From the NCBI RefSeq assembly GCF_014705605.1, contig NZ_JACXIZ010000002.1:1-64000 (forward strand): a stretch of 64,000 nucleotides of DNA, written 5' to 3'. A program made the translations under genes and the position numbers. The DNA is from Paenibacillus sabuli (GTDB lineage: Bacteria; Bacillota; Bacilli; Paenibacillales; Paenibacillaceae). Below the pieces are notes generated by a model. The model saw only the letters and a program-made list of their open reading frames with translations. It was not told the origin of the DNA and searched no databases. This document shows positions 23,662-31,801 of this stretch, piece after piece; position 1 is the stretch's first letter; the number at the start of each line of letters is the position of its first letter.

Positions 23662-24363
23662 TTGATAGATTCCCGTATTCTTGTCGTGGATGACGACCCG
23701 GATATTCGTCATTTGATCTGTATCCATTTGGAAGAAGGAGACATGATTTGTACAGAGGCGAGAAGCGGAAAAGAAGCGCTGGAATTACTGGAATTGGAGT
23801 CCTTTGACTTAGTTATCTTGGATCTGATGATGGATGATACGGATGGTCTGCACGTTTTGGAGCATGTCCGTTCTTGCCAGAACCATACGCCAATTATTAT
23901 TGTGAGCGCATTAAGCGAAACGGAGAAGAAAATCAAGACGCTCGGCTTGGGGGCCGATGATTATATAACGAAGCCTTTTATCCCCAGCGAGCTCGTAGCC
24001 AGGGTGTTGGCCAATATTCGGCGAAGCCGGAGTCCGCAAACTCGTATAACGGCCAATCGCCTTCAATATCGGGGGATCATTCTTAATTTGGATTCTTTAA
24101 CGATTGAAAAAGAGGGGAAACGATATTCGATTACGCAAACGGAATGCGATGTGCTTGCTGCATTTATGCGCAAACCCGGTTATACGTATACGAAGGACGA
24201 GCTCTACCAAGCGGTATGGAACCATGCGCAATATGACCCCAACAGCCTTAGTGTATATATTAATTTTTTGCGTAAAAAAATCGAAGCCAACCCGAAAATG
24301 CCCAGGTATATACAAACGATACGAGGAATCGGTTATCGCTTTGCGGAGGTCAAAGAGAGATGA
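23662..24363 (+). CDS. OmpR/PhoB-family response regulator
   Basis: 233 residues. Receiver domain (ILVVDDDPDIRHL; phospho-acceptor Asp in LVILDLMMDD; Lys in DYITKPFIP) and C-terminal winged helix (YSITQTECDVLAAFMRKPG, SVYINFLRKKIE, IQTIRGIGYRFA). The TTG start at 23662 has GAGGAGG eight bases upstream; the earlier ATG at 23593 overlaps the promoter. It is the partner of the kinase just upstream. OmpR-class regulators bind direct repeats about 11 bp apart, as found at 21957-21985 and 9929-9976, which makes it a candidate activator of the vanC-like operon. That link is inference. Confidence 0.9.
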   Translation: MIDSRILVVDDDPDIRHLICIHLEEGDMICTEARSGKEALELLELESFDLVILDLMMDDTDGLHVLEHVRSCQNHTPIIIVSALSETEKKIKTLGLGADDYITKPFIPSELVARVLANIRRSRSPQTRITANRLQYRGIILNLDSLTIEKEGKRYSITQTECDVLAAFMRKPGYTYTKDELYQAVWNHAQYDPNSLSVYINFLRKKIEANPKMPRYIQTIRGIGYRFAEVKER

Positions 24364-24442
24364 CTCTTTTAATCGTCGTATCCACGATCATTGAACCCGT
24401 ACCGTCCGGCGCAGTCGGGCGAACAAGGAAGGGGAATGGCTA

Positions 24443-24910
24443 ATGGATCAACTGGCAGTGCTCCGCCACTATGTTGCTACTTTGGGGTATCGGGGGAGCC
24501 AGGCGCTGGATGCGGCGCCTGACTATTTTGCGCGGTTCAATGCAGGGCGTGGCGTTCGTTCGCCCGTGGAGCTCCTCAGCCACACGACCGTTGTGCTGGA
24601 TTATGCCCGTTCCCGACTTGTCGGAGACGAGCGCGAATGCCGGGAAGTAGGGACGTGGGAGGCCGAGACGGAACGCTTCTACCTGACGCTGGAGCGGTTG
24701 GACGAAGCGCTGCTGCGCGGAGCGGAGCAGGCAGATGACCATACGATGAGGCAAATGATTCAAGGGCCGCTGGCCGATGCGATGACCCATATCGGGCAGT
24801 TGACGATGCTGCGGAGGCTGGCGGGAGCGCCTGTGCCGAAGGGGGGATTCGTCGAGGCGGATGTACGTGCGGGAAGGCTCCGCTATCCGGTGCCGGAAGG
24901 CGAGGCTTGA
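24443..24910 (+). CDS. DinB-like four-helix protein
   Basis: 155 residues of the DinB/YfiT superfamily, a four-helix bundle that usually carries a metal site of three His. Candidate His are in LLSHTTVVLDYA and DAMTHIGQL. Family members include thiol-dependent transferases, but most have no known reaction. It starts at ATG 24443 after AAGGAAGGGG. A fragment of a paralogue lies at 15270-15410 and a frameshifted, more distant DinB gene at 56460-56940. The lipoprotein gene follows after 7 bp, so the two are co-transcribed. Confidence 0.78.
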   Translation: MDQLAVLRHYVATLGYRGSQALDAAPDYFARFNAGRGVRSPVELLSHTTVVLDYARSRLVGDERECREVGTWEAETERFYLTLERLDEALLRGAEQADDHTMRQMIQGPLADAMTHIGQLTMLRRLAGAPVPKGGFVEADVRAGRLRYPVPEGEA

Positions 24911-24917
24911 AACGAGC

Positions 24918-25754
24918 ATGAAGACATTGAACATGTGGCTTGGCGCAGCGCTGCTGAGCTTGCTCGCGGCTTGCGGCAACGCCGGAGACGCAGGCGTAAC
25001 GAACGCTCCGAATGAGGCGAACGCTGCGAATGCCGCCCCGACCGACAACGAGCGCGCGAGCGCTGGCGCCGGCGCTGCCGCGACCGGCAACGCAACCGGC
25101 CAGCACCAGGACGAGGCCGAGGGCGCAGGGGCGGATCAGGCGAGCGCGGCCAAGGCGCCTCAACAGTCGGACGATGAAATTGCAGCGCTGCTGCCGGATG
25201 GCTGGGAGAGGCTCCACAACTTCGAAGCCTCGCGTGTCCAGGCCGAGGGAGACTTGAATCGGGACGGGCGATCCGATGTGGTTATCGTTATCGAACGCAA
25301 GGGCGGCGAAGGGGTGCCGCTGCGTGCGCTCTTGATCGCCCTGCGCCACGAAGACGGCTCGCTTGAGCGGTCCATCGTAGCCGAGCAGGTGATGCTCAAG
25401 GAAGACGAGGGAGGCGTGTGGGGCGATCCGTTCGAGAGCGTGGCGATCGATCGCGGCTCGGTCGTCGTCAGCCATTACGGGGGCAGCAATTGGCGATGGT
25501 ATTCGGCGTATCGCTTTCGCTATCAGCAAGCGGACTGGTATTTGATAGGCGCGACTACAGGCTCCTATTTTACCGCTACGACAACCCGGGAGCAGGCCGA
25601 TGAAGCGGATTATAATCTGTTGACCGGCGATTATAGCATCCGGACGACGAATGCGGACGGAGAGGTCGAAATTCAGAAAGGCAAGCAAGCCACGCGTCCA
25701 TTAATTGAGCTGCGTGCGTTCCGACACGATCTGAATCTGCAAGACCAGGACTAG
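24918..25754 (+). CDS. lipoprotein with FG-GAP-like calcium-binding motif
   Basis: 278 residues from ATG 24918. Signal peptide with lipobox LLAAC (Cys about residue 19), then a 70-residue low-complexity linker rich in Ala, Asn, Gly and Glu, then a globular domain. GDLNRDGRSDVVIVIE is a calcium-loop motif of the FG-GAP/integrin type. Many Bacillota lipoproteins with this layout are uncharacterised. It is followed by a bidirectional terminator shared with the convergent sulfotransferase gene. Confidence 0.8.
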   Translation: MKTLNMWLGAALLSLLAACGNAGDAGVTNAPNEANAANAAPTDNERASAGAGAAATGNATGQHQDEAEGAGADQASAAKAPQQSDDEIAALLPDGWERLHNFEASRVQAEGDLNRDGRSDVVIVIERKGGEGVPLRALLIALRHEDGSLERSIVAEQVMLKEDEGGVWGDPFESVAIDRGSVVVSHYGGSNWRWYSAYRFRYQQADWYLIGATTGSYFTATTTREQADEADYNLLTGDYSIRTTNADGEVEIQKGKQATRPLIELRAFRHDLNLQDQD

Positions 25755-25756
25755 AA

Positions 25757-25798
25757 AAGCAAAAAAGCCAAAAAGCGCAGCCTGCCCAGGGCTGCGCT
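25757..25798. terminator. bidirectional terminator between lipoprotein and sulfotransferase
   Basis: AGCGCAGCC (25774-25782) pairs with GGCTGCGCT (25790-25798). On the minus strand the stem is followed by a long T-rich tract (the complement of 25757-25773). On the plus strand the tail is only weakly T-rich. It serves two convergent genes. Confidence 0.75.
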
Positions 25799-25845
25799 GT
25801 TCTCATTTACACGAACGGTTAGTTAATCGTGGGCAGATGGTCCCT

Positions 25846-26625
25846 TTACCACTGCGTCGACCTCTCATACCCGGCCTTGACGACCAGATGCCCGGCGTCC
25901 TGCTGGAACAGCGCCTTGATGCGAGGCGTGAACTCGGTCCGCCACGCGCCGATCCGTCCGGCCCGGAACGTACGCGAGCTGCTGCTGTCGATGCGGGCGT
26001 TCATGCTGCCGGCCATCGCCGATAGCGAAGCCGGCAGCGGGGCGTCAGCCCACAAAAACCGCAAAATGCGCAGCAGTGTCTCCCGGCGTTTGGCCGGGGT
26101 GACCATCAGTTGCTCGAACGACACGTGCAAGCAGCGCGAATCGTCGAGCCAGCCATAGAACGGCGTGAAATATTGCCCGAACGTCGCGGGGAATTCGGGA
26201 GTGCCCTGTAGCAGTGCGAGCGCGCGGTCCTGGAATGTGACATAGCGCGTCTTAAAATAGGGATGCAGCGGATGCTCGACCCACTTGGACGCAATGAAAT
26301 AGGTTAGGGAGACGAGAATGTCGCGGGGGTCGCGATACAAAAAAATGTGCTTGAGGCCGCGTTCCTCCAGCATGCGGGCGTACCGGTCCGAATAGTACAA
26401 ATGCCCGATGCCGAATTGGTTCGGCTGCAGCAAGCTGAGCCGACGGGCATGATCCTCGTAGAAGCCGACGGGCGGATTGTTGACAAAAAATTTGGTCTGC
26501 AGATTTTCAATTCGATTGTTCACATGCGGTATGCCGTTAAGCAATTGCTGCATCATATGGGTGCCGCTTTTGGGCACGGAACTGGAGATGAACGGCGGCA
26601 GCGGCAAAACGGGATGGGTGGACAC
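25846..26625 (-). CDS. sulfotransferase family protein
   Basis: 259 residues, starting at GTG 26625 with AAAGGAGG ten bases upstream; the open frame runs further but without protein character. The PAPS-binding 5'-phosphosulfate loop is SSVPKSGTHMMQQLL and the 3'-phosphate loop is FLYRDPRDILVSL, both intact. It would transfer sulfate from PAPS to a hydroxyl or amine of an unknown acceptor. No PAPS synthesis or polysaccharide genes are nearby. Bacterial members act on glycolipids, glycans or small molecules. Confidence 0.85.
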   Translation of the reverse strand: MSTHPVLPLPPFISSSVPKSGTHMMQQLLNGIPHVNNRIENLQTKFFVNNPPVGFYEDHARRLSLLQPNQFGIGHLYYSDRYARMLEERGLKHIFLYRDPRDILVSLTYFIASKWVEHPLHPYFKTRYVTFQDRALALLQGTPEFPATFGQYFTPFYGWLDDSRCLHVSFEQLMVTPAKRRETLLRILRFLWADAPLPASLSAMAGSMNARIDSSSSRTFRAGRIGAWRTEFTPRIKALFQQDAGHLVVKAGYERSTQW

Positions 26626-27053
26626 GCGGACAGTTCCTCCTTTCGGGAAGGCAGCACCGGGCGCGTCCGGGCCGGACACGCGCGCCGCGAGGGCCCGGAT
26701 GCGGGGGCGCGGCACGGGCACGAGGCCATAGGCGGCGCCGCGCCTGGCGATGCTCGTACTGCAACGTATGCCGCCGCGGTCTCCTGCGCTTCGGACAGAC
26801 ACCTGTATGACCAAAATTCAAGCAAATTGATTAATCGAAAATTTTCGCGAAAAGAGGGAAATGTTGAAGGATTTAAGAGATTAATGGAGAAATTGTAGAA
26901 TAGGTCTTTAGGATCTATTCTTTTTTTATTTAGGGTCTATGGAATTGGTTCCAGCTAAAAAGTCGTGTCTAATGCTCTAAAATGGCGTTTAGGTTAAGGA
27001 TATTCCTGATTCCTATGGAGCAAGTGAATAAAAATCTTGGAGGTGGCATAACG
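26626..27053. other. left boundary of the AT-rich Cmr island
   Basis: Up to about 26815 the DNA is GC-rich with no recognisable gene. From there it turns AT-rich. A plus-strand frame ending at 26898 (EGFKRLMEKL, stop) looks like the truncated tail of a lost gene and is followed at once by a terminator (26897-26927). The remaining 120 bp should hold the promoter of the Cmr operon, but no clear -35/-10 pair is seen. Confidence 0.5.
26897..26927 (+). terminator. intrinsic terminator at the island edge
   Basis: AGAATAG (26897-26903) pairs with CTATTCT (26915-26921), followed by a run of seven T. It lies directly after a short AT-rich coding remnant and would insulate the Cmr operon from upstream transcription. 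Confidence 0.8.
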
Positions 27054-27968
27054 TTGAATGGAAATCCGCTGCAATTAATTGCTGAGAATTATCGAGATCT
27101 GAATGCCATGATGGTAAAAGAAATTGAATTAGCAACGGCTCATCCGGGATTAACGGGTGGTTATCGGGAAGAAATGTGGGTCAAATTTTTTCGCAGTATT
27201 ATCCCTCGAAAGTTCTCATTTGTACACGGAGCGATGATTATCGATTCTGGAGGGAAGCTATCAAACGAAGTCGACATCGCAGTTATAGACGAAATGTACA
27301 CACCCTATATTTTCCAGTACCATACGTTGAAGTTAATTCCGATTGAAGCGGTGTCGCTAGTGATTGAATGTAAAAGTACGACCTACAATTCGGAACAATT
27401 AATTGCATGGGCGAAAAAAATTGAAGAGCTAAAGGCCAACAATACCGGTATTGCGCGAATTGCTACCGGATATGCTACCGGAGTGACCAGTGAGACGCAA
27501 TCCCAGACCTTGCCGATCAAAGTTTTGGTTAGCATTAAAGACAACGTGACGGATGAGGCCTTACATCAATCAAAGGAACAACTAGGTGACCACTTTGATT
27601 TTATCGTTCAAGAGCAGCGGGAATTCGCAACGGATAAGAAGCGGTTTGAGGTGTTGATTAAAAATGAAGAAAAGACACTGGGGTGGTGGGGCAATCGTTT
27701 GAATCATCATTACCAAATTGAATCAGAAGAGGAGGCGCCTTTACCGGTTAAATTTGTGAAAGAAAAACCTGGCGGCAAAACTATTCTGGAACAGGCCGGG
27801 TTTACTTTGGATGAAAATTTTGGAATTACCAATAAGTTAGTAGAGATGAAAATCGCCGATAATCCCTTGCTTTCATTAAATCTTCAACTCAATCAATTGC
27901 TCATGCTGATCAATAACCCGATGTTGTTTCCTCATTTTGCGTATGCAAAAGCTTTCCAAGAGCTATAG
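27054..27968 (+). CDS. PD-(D/E)XK-like nuclease (DUF6602-like) linked to the Cmr operon
   Basis: 304 residues from TTG 27054, chosen because GGAGGTGG ends seven bases before it; an upstream ATG at 27015 has no binding site. The N-terminal half has the order of a restriction-like nuclease: Glu39/Glu40 (YREEMWVKFF), Asp74 in NEVDIAVID, and Glu105-x-Lys107 in VIECKST. This matches a PD-(D/E)XK core and the general pattern of DUF6602 proteins. The C-terminal 130 residues are not recognised, and no CARF or SAVED sensor domain is obvious. It lies 46 bp before cmr1 with similar base composition, so it is probably co-transcribed. A role as an accessory effector is inference; a restriction-type nuclease is the alternative. 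Confidence 0.7.
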   Translation: MNGNPLQLIAENYRDLNAMMVKEIELATAHPGLTGGYREEMWVKFFRSIIPRKFSFVHGAMIIDSGGKLSNEVDIAVIDEMYTPYIFQYHTLKLIPIEAVSLVIECKSTTYNSEQLIAWAKKIEELKANNTGIARIATGYATGVTSETQSQTLPIKVLVSIKDNVTDEALHQSKEQLGDHFDFIVQEQREFATDKKRFEVLIKNEEKTLGWWGNRLNHHYQIESEEEAPLPVKFVKEKPGGKTILEQAGFTLDENFGITNKLVEMKIADNPLLSLNLQLNQLLMLINNPMLFPHFAYAKAFQEL

Positions 27969-28014
27969 ATAGGCTCACTCAACAAAGGAAAATAATGAAT
28001 ATGGGGAGGCCAAA

Positions 28015-28950
28015 ATGGAAGAACGAATACTGCAAGAACTGAAAAATGCCTCAGCAGTTGTGACCCAAACATATAATTTAAAGCTACTCACGCCCGCTGC
28101 TATACATGGTGCCAAACCAAAAGAGAAGGCGGAATTTCGAGTGACCAGCTTGCGGGGTGTACTGCGATATTGGTGGAGGGCGAGCAGCGCTGCACTGGAG
28201 CTAAAGAATTTAAAGGATCAAGAAAGTTGTTACTTTGGCGGAATTGACCGGGAATCGGGAGGCAAATCTTCGATTCGATTTCAATTGCAACAACATGTGA
28301 ATAGCTTGGTTCAAAGTGAATTACTTCCCCATCGCAATGGAATAGGAATGAAACGACCGGCCTTGCAACCGGGTTTATGTATTTGTATCCATATGGAGTC
28401 TCGAAAGCCGTTTACCATGGAAGAGAACGATGCATCAAAGCTTAAAAATGCAATGGAGCTTTTCTTAATGGTTGGAAGTATTGGGCAGCGTGCCCGAAGA
28501 GGATTCGGCGCGATGCAATGGGATCAGCATCAATTCAAGAATGTAGATGAATATATGCGGCGGCTTAAAGAGTTATTGCGTTCACTGAATCGAGAAGTTG
28601 GAATTTCCAGTGATGCGTACAACAATGTCAAACTGGATGACGGCACGCATCTTCAACTTTATGGACGCCCGCTCCTTGTTGCGGTCTGGATTGGGGAAGG
28701 CAAGGAAAGGGCTGAAGATGCAACAAAGAAGTTCGGAGAAGCATCCCATTTGCGGAGAGGCAGACCTAGTTTGGGTGCAGGCAATAAGCGTTTAGCATCT
28801 CCTCTCTGGGGAACAGTCCGGGAAATCGGCGGTCGATATTATCCGATTATTTCCGAATTGCATTCTAATGAATTTGGTAATGAATCGTACAAAAAAGATC
28901 GCGACGAGTTCCTTACACATATGGGGGTGAGAGGAATTGCCGGAAACTAA
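28015..28950 (+). CDS. cmr1: type III-B CRISPR RAMP protein Cmr1
   Basis: 311 residues. The N-terminal RAMP signature is typical of Cmr1: YNLKLLTPAAIHGA, then FRVTSLRGVLRYWWRASS, then the glycine-rich IGQRARRGFGAMQW near residues 157-170. Cmr1 sits at the 3' end of the crRNA in the Cmr complex and helps bind target RNA. It starts behind GGGAGG. Its last 14 bp overlap cmr2. It is the first of six cmr genes in order 1-2-3-4-5-6. At about 310 residues it is of normal length. Confidence 0.9.
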   Translation: MEERILQELKNASAVVTQTYNLKLLTPAAIHGAKPKEKAEFRVTSLRGVLRYWWRASSAALELKNLKDQESCYFGGIDRESGGKSSIRFQLQQHVNSLVQSELLPHRNGIGMKRPALQPGLCICIHMESRKPFTMEENDASKLKNAMELFLMVGSIGQRARRGFGAMQWDQHQFKNVDEYMRRLKELLRSLNREVGISSDAYNNVKLDDGTHLQLYGRPLLVAVWIGEGKERAEDATKKFGEASHLRRGRPSLGAGNKRLASPLWGTVREIGGRYYPIISELHSNEFGNESYKKDRDEFLTHMGVRGIAGN

Positions 28951-30595
28951 AGCGTATTATTGTGTTTTTGCAATCGGTCCGGTGCAATCCTTCATTGCAG
29001 CCTCCCGCAAGCTGGAGGATCTGTGGGGCGGCAGCTATTTGCTTTCCTTCCTGGTTCAGTCCACGTTGAAGACCCTGACCCCGATCTGCAGGAATCACGG
29101 GGTTCAGAAAGAATTGCTGTATCCTGCCTTGGAAGAAAGAAGCAAGGCAGATTCCTCCCGGTTGGCTATCGCTAATTTTCCGAATCGTCTTACTTTCACA
29201 TTGATTGGGAACGAGGAACCTGTCCAAAATGTCATGCAAGCGTTACAGCATCATGCGCTGGGCGAACTCATTCGAATTTCAAATTGGGTTGTTGACGAAG
29301 TGTTTGATACCGGTTCGCCGAGTGCAAAAGATAGAACGGGGCGGCTCAAGCTGCAAGCAGAGGAGCAAGTCAAGCAGTTCCTTGAAGTGAATTGGATTGC
29401 TCATCGGATTAGTTCGAAGGAAGATTGGGACGGAGAACGCCAGGAAGCGGAGCGGCTCTTCCAAGCGATAAAGGTGCAGCGTCCGATTAAGAGTTTCCCG
29501 GAGAAGGGGATAGCCTGCACGGTCTATCAACGAATGGATGCCTTATGTGACAAGGATCCATTGCCGACCGATCGTTATGGACAATTGAAAAGCAAGCTAA
29601 TGGATACTTGGGGCAATCGTCATTATACATATAAGCCCAGTGACCCGCAAAATCCGGATAAGGCTCGTATTCGCGATAATGAATTTTTATGTGCCATCAG
29701 CTTGATTCGCCGGGTCGCTCGCGACTTTTTTATGCACGAATATGAGGTTGGATCGGATGTGTTTTCCCGTTATGAGTCTGTCGTGGATTTGGGAGCAGAA
29801 GAGGACGGCTATTATGCAGTGTTGCTTATGGACGGCGATAATATGGGGCAATTTTTTAGCGGAAGTCAGGAGATCGTGCGCAGTACGAGTCAGAAGTTGA
29901 GCTATTTCGCCACAAATCAAGTTCCGGATATCGTGAGTGGAAACAAAGGCGTGCTGTTGTATGCGGGAGGCGATGATGTGCTCGCAATATTCCCGGTTAA
30001 CAACGTACTCCCGGCGGCGTATCAACTTCGTATGGCTTTTAGTGATGATGCGGTAGGGCTTTTAGGCGCAACGGCTTCTGCGGGAATTGCAATTGGTCAT
30101 AAAAGGACCCCGCTCCAGCAGATGCTGACTGAGGCGAGGTCCTTGGAACAAGCAGCCAAGCATTACGCTGCTGATGGTGCTAATGGTATGAATAAAAATG
30201 CTTTTGCGCTTTCAGTACTGCCGCGATCGGGGGAATATCTGGGGTCGATTGTGCTCCCGTGGACAAAGAATGAGGTTTCCGTAACGGGTCAATTATCCGA
30301 GATGGCGGAGCTGTTGGGAGCGGTTGTTTCGACAGCGTTCATTTATCAATTAGCTTCCACCTTCCAGGGATTGATTGGATCTGCTCCCGATCAGGAACCG
30401 GAACACTTGGAAGAGATGGTTCGGTTGGAATGCTGCCGTCTGATTGATCGCGCCGTGTACGACGTGACCTTAAAGAAAGAATTGCAGATTACAGTATCCC
30501 GTCTTCCCGAACTTTATCGACAAGTCGGATTAAAAAAATTTATTGATTTATTAAAAATGACGGCCTTTTTCAGCAGAAAGGAGATGAAAGCATGA
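28937..30595 (+). CDS. cmr2: Cas10/Cmr2, short form without HD domain, GGDD intact
   Basis: 552 residues, TTG start at 28937 with GGGGGTG upstream. It begins at the segment that in long Cmr2 proteins follows the HD nuclease (YYCVFAIGPVQSFIAASRKL, DLWGGSYLLS), so the HD domain is absent. The first palm carries VLLMDGDNMGQFF and the second carries GGDD at residues 344-347 (YAGGDDVLAIFPV). Intact GGDD predicts cyclic oligoadenylate synthesis on target RNA binding. Typical Cmr2 is 850-1000 residues. No Cys-x-x-Cys zinc pair is evident in the middle. Without HD it should not cut DNA, so immunity would rely on RNA cleavage by Cmr4 and on a second-messenger effector. It overlaps cmr3 by 4 bp. Confidence 0.9.
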   Translation: MPETKAYYCVFAIGPVQSFIAASRKLEDLWGGSYLLSFLVQSTLKTLTPICRNHGVQKELLYPALEERSKADSSRLAIANFPNRLTFTLIGNEEPVQNVMQALQHHALGELIRISNWVVDEVFDTGSPSAKDRTGRLKLQAEEQVKQFLEVNWIAHRISSKEDWDGERQEAERLFQAIKVQRPIKSFPEKGIACTVYQRMDALCDKDPLPTDRYGQLKSKLMDTWGNRHYTYKPSDPQNPDKARIRDNEFLCAISLIRRVARDFFMHEYEVGSDVFSRYESVVDLGAEEDGYYAVLLMDGDNMGQFFSGSQEIVRSTSQKLSYFATNQVPDIVSGNKGVLLYAGGDDVLAIFPVNNVLPAAYQLRMAFSDDAVGLLGATASAGIAIGHKRTPLQQMLTEARSLEQAAKHYAADGANGMNKNAFALSVLPRSGEYLGSIVLPWTKNEVSVTGQLSEMAELLGAVVSTAFIYQLASTFQGLIGSAPDQEPEHLEEMVRLECCRLIDRAVYDVTLKKELQITVSRLPELYRQVGLKKFIDLLKMTAFFSRKEMKA

Positions 30596-31737
30596 AACTT
30601 CTGAAGCTGACGCCGGCGGATTCATTTTTCTTTAAAGGTCACATGATGTCCGAGATGGGTGTGCCGTCGCAGTGGATCGGACTATTCCCGCCTCGTCCGA
30701 ATACGGTGTATGGGGCGCTCCGTTCCGCGTATATTCACCGATTCAGTAATTTTAAAATCTTTCGAGAGGGCGGAGATGAGGCGATTAGAGCGTGGATGGG
30801 AACGCCGTATTCATTCGGGCGGTTTAAGCAAGAAGCTATTTTTCTTCGCCAAGGCAAGCAACTTCTACTGCCGGTGCCAATGGACTATCGCATATTCAGA
30901 AATGCTGCGTCCGGAAACGGGAACCCTGTTGCGGAGTCGTTGACGCTAGCCGAAAACGTGTCAATCTCGAACACAAATGCAAGATATACGTTCATTCGGC
31001 ACGGTAATGCGCGACGGGAAGGAAAAGATATTGCGCATAGTGGACAGTTTGTACCGTTAGACCATTGGAAAAACACGGTTTTCAATCAAAAGCCGATTCA
31101 AGATATTCGTGCCTTAGAGCAAATCGTCACTTCATATATGAAAACAGGGATCAAAATTGACCGCGCCACAAACGGTGCGGAAGATGCCCATTTTTTTCAA
31201 ATGAATATGTTGAATATGCGAGCGGAATGTGAGCTGGTTTCTTGTGTTTCTGATCCTGGACCGGATTTTTCGGATGTTGCAATGGTGAGCCTGGGCTCGG
31301 AAAATCGACCCTGGTTTTTAGAACAGGAAGATCAGAGTTGGTCATTTTGGAGCAACGAGCAGATGCTTCAGTTGGAAGAGAAACTTCATGCCACGGGCAT
31401 TGCGCGTATTATTTTATTGACACCGCTGGTATTGCCGGATGAGCTATCAACTCACGATGTTTTTTTCGATGGGAATCTGCAGTTAACCTCCGATATAAAC
31501 GCTGAATTATTGACTTGGGCAAGTGGACGACCAGAACTTTTTGGTGGCTGGGATATCGTGTCCCATCGGCCCAAGAAGAGACAGCTTATGTTGCCAATGG
31601 GAACGGTATTTTATGTAAAAATCTTGCGTAAAGACATTCCGAACCTGCTTCAGTTGGCCAATGGCTTTCATTTGTTGAAAGAAAAGGTGCCGGATCGGTT
31701 CCATGAAGGTTTTGGATTTGCCGTTATAACCGGATGA
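30592..31737 (+). CDS. cmr3: type III-B CRISPR protein Cmr3
   Basis: 381 residues. The N-terminal MKLLKLTPADSFFFKG and the segment PPRPNTVYGALRSAYI are characteristic of Cmr3, a Cas5-like RAMP that binds the 5' repeat tag of the crRNA and contacts Cas10. The C-terminal GFHLLKE...FHEGFGFAVITG contains the family's glycine-rich end. ATG overlaps the cmr2 stop by 4 bp, which suggests translational coupling. Confidence 0.9.
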   Translation: MKLLKLTPADSFFFKGHMMSEMGVPSQWIGLFPPRPNTVYGALRSAYIHRFSNFKIFREGGDEAIRAWMGTPYSFGRFKQEAIFLRQGKQLLLPVPMDYRIFRNAASGNGNPVAESLTLAENVSISNTNARYTFIRHGNARREGKDIAHSGQFVPLDHWKNTVFNQKPIQDIRALEQIVTSYMKTGIKIDRATNGAEDAHFFQMNMLNMRAECELVSCVSDPGPDFSDVAMVSLGSENRPWFLEQEDQSWSFWSNEQMLQLEEKLHATGIARIILLTPLVLPDELSTHDVFFDGNLQLTSDINAELLTWASGRPELFGGWDIVSHRPKKRQLMLPMGTVFYVKILRKDIPNLLQLANGFHLLKEKVPDRFHEGFGFAVITG

Positions 31738-31801
31738 ATGTAAAAAACGTACGAATATGTAATTCGAAAATCACTAATGAAATGTCAAGGAGGCGTTTAT
31801 T

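Noticed and set aside
26347-26898. 183-residue plus-strand frame opposite the sulfotransferase
   Set aside because: It is antisense to the real gene for most of its length. Only the last AT-rich part resembles a coding remnant, and that is described with the island boundary.
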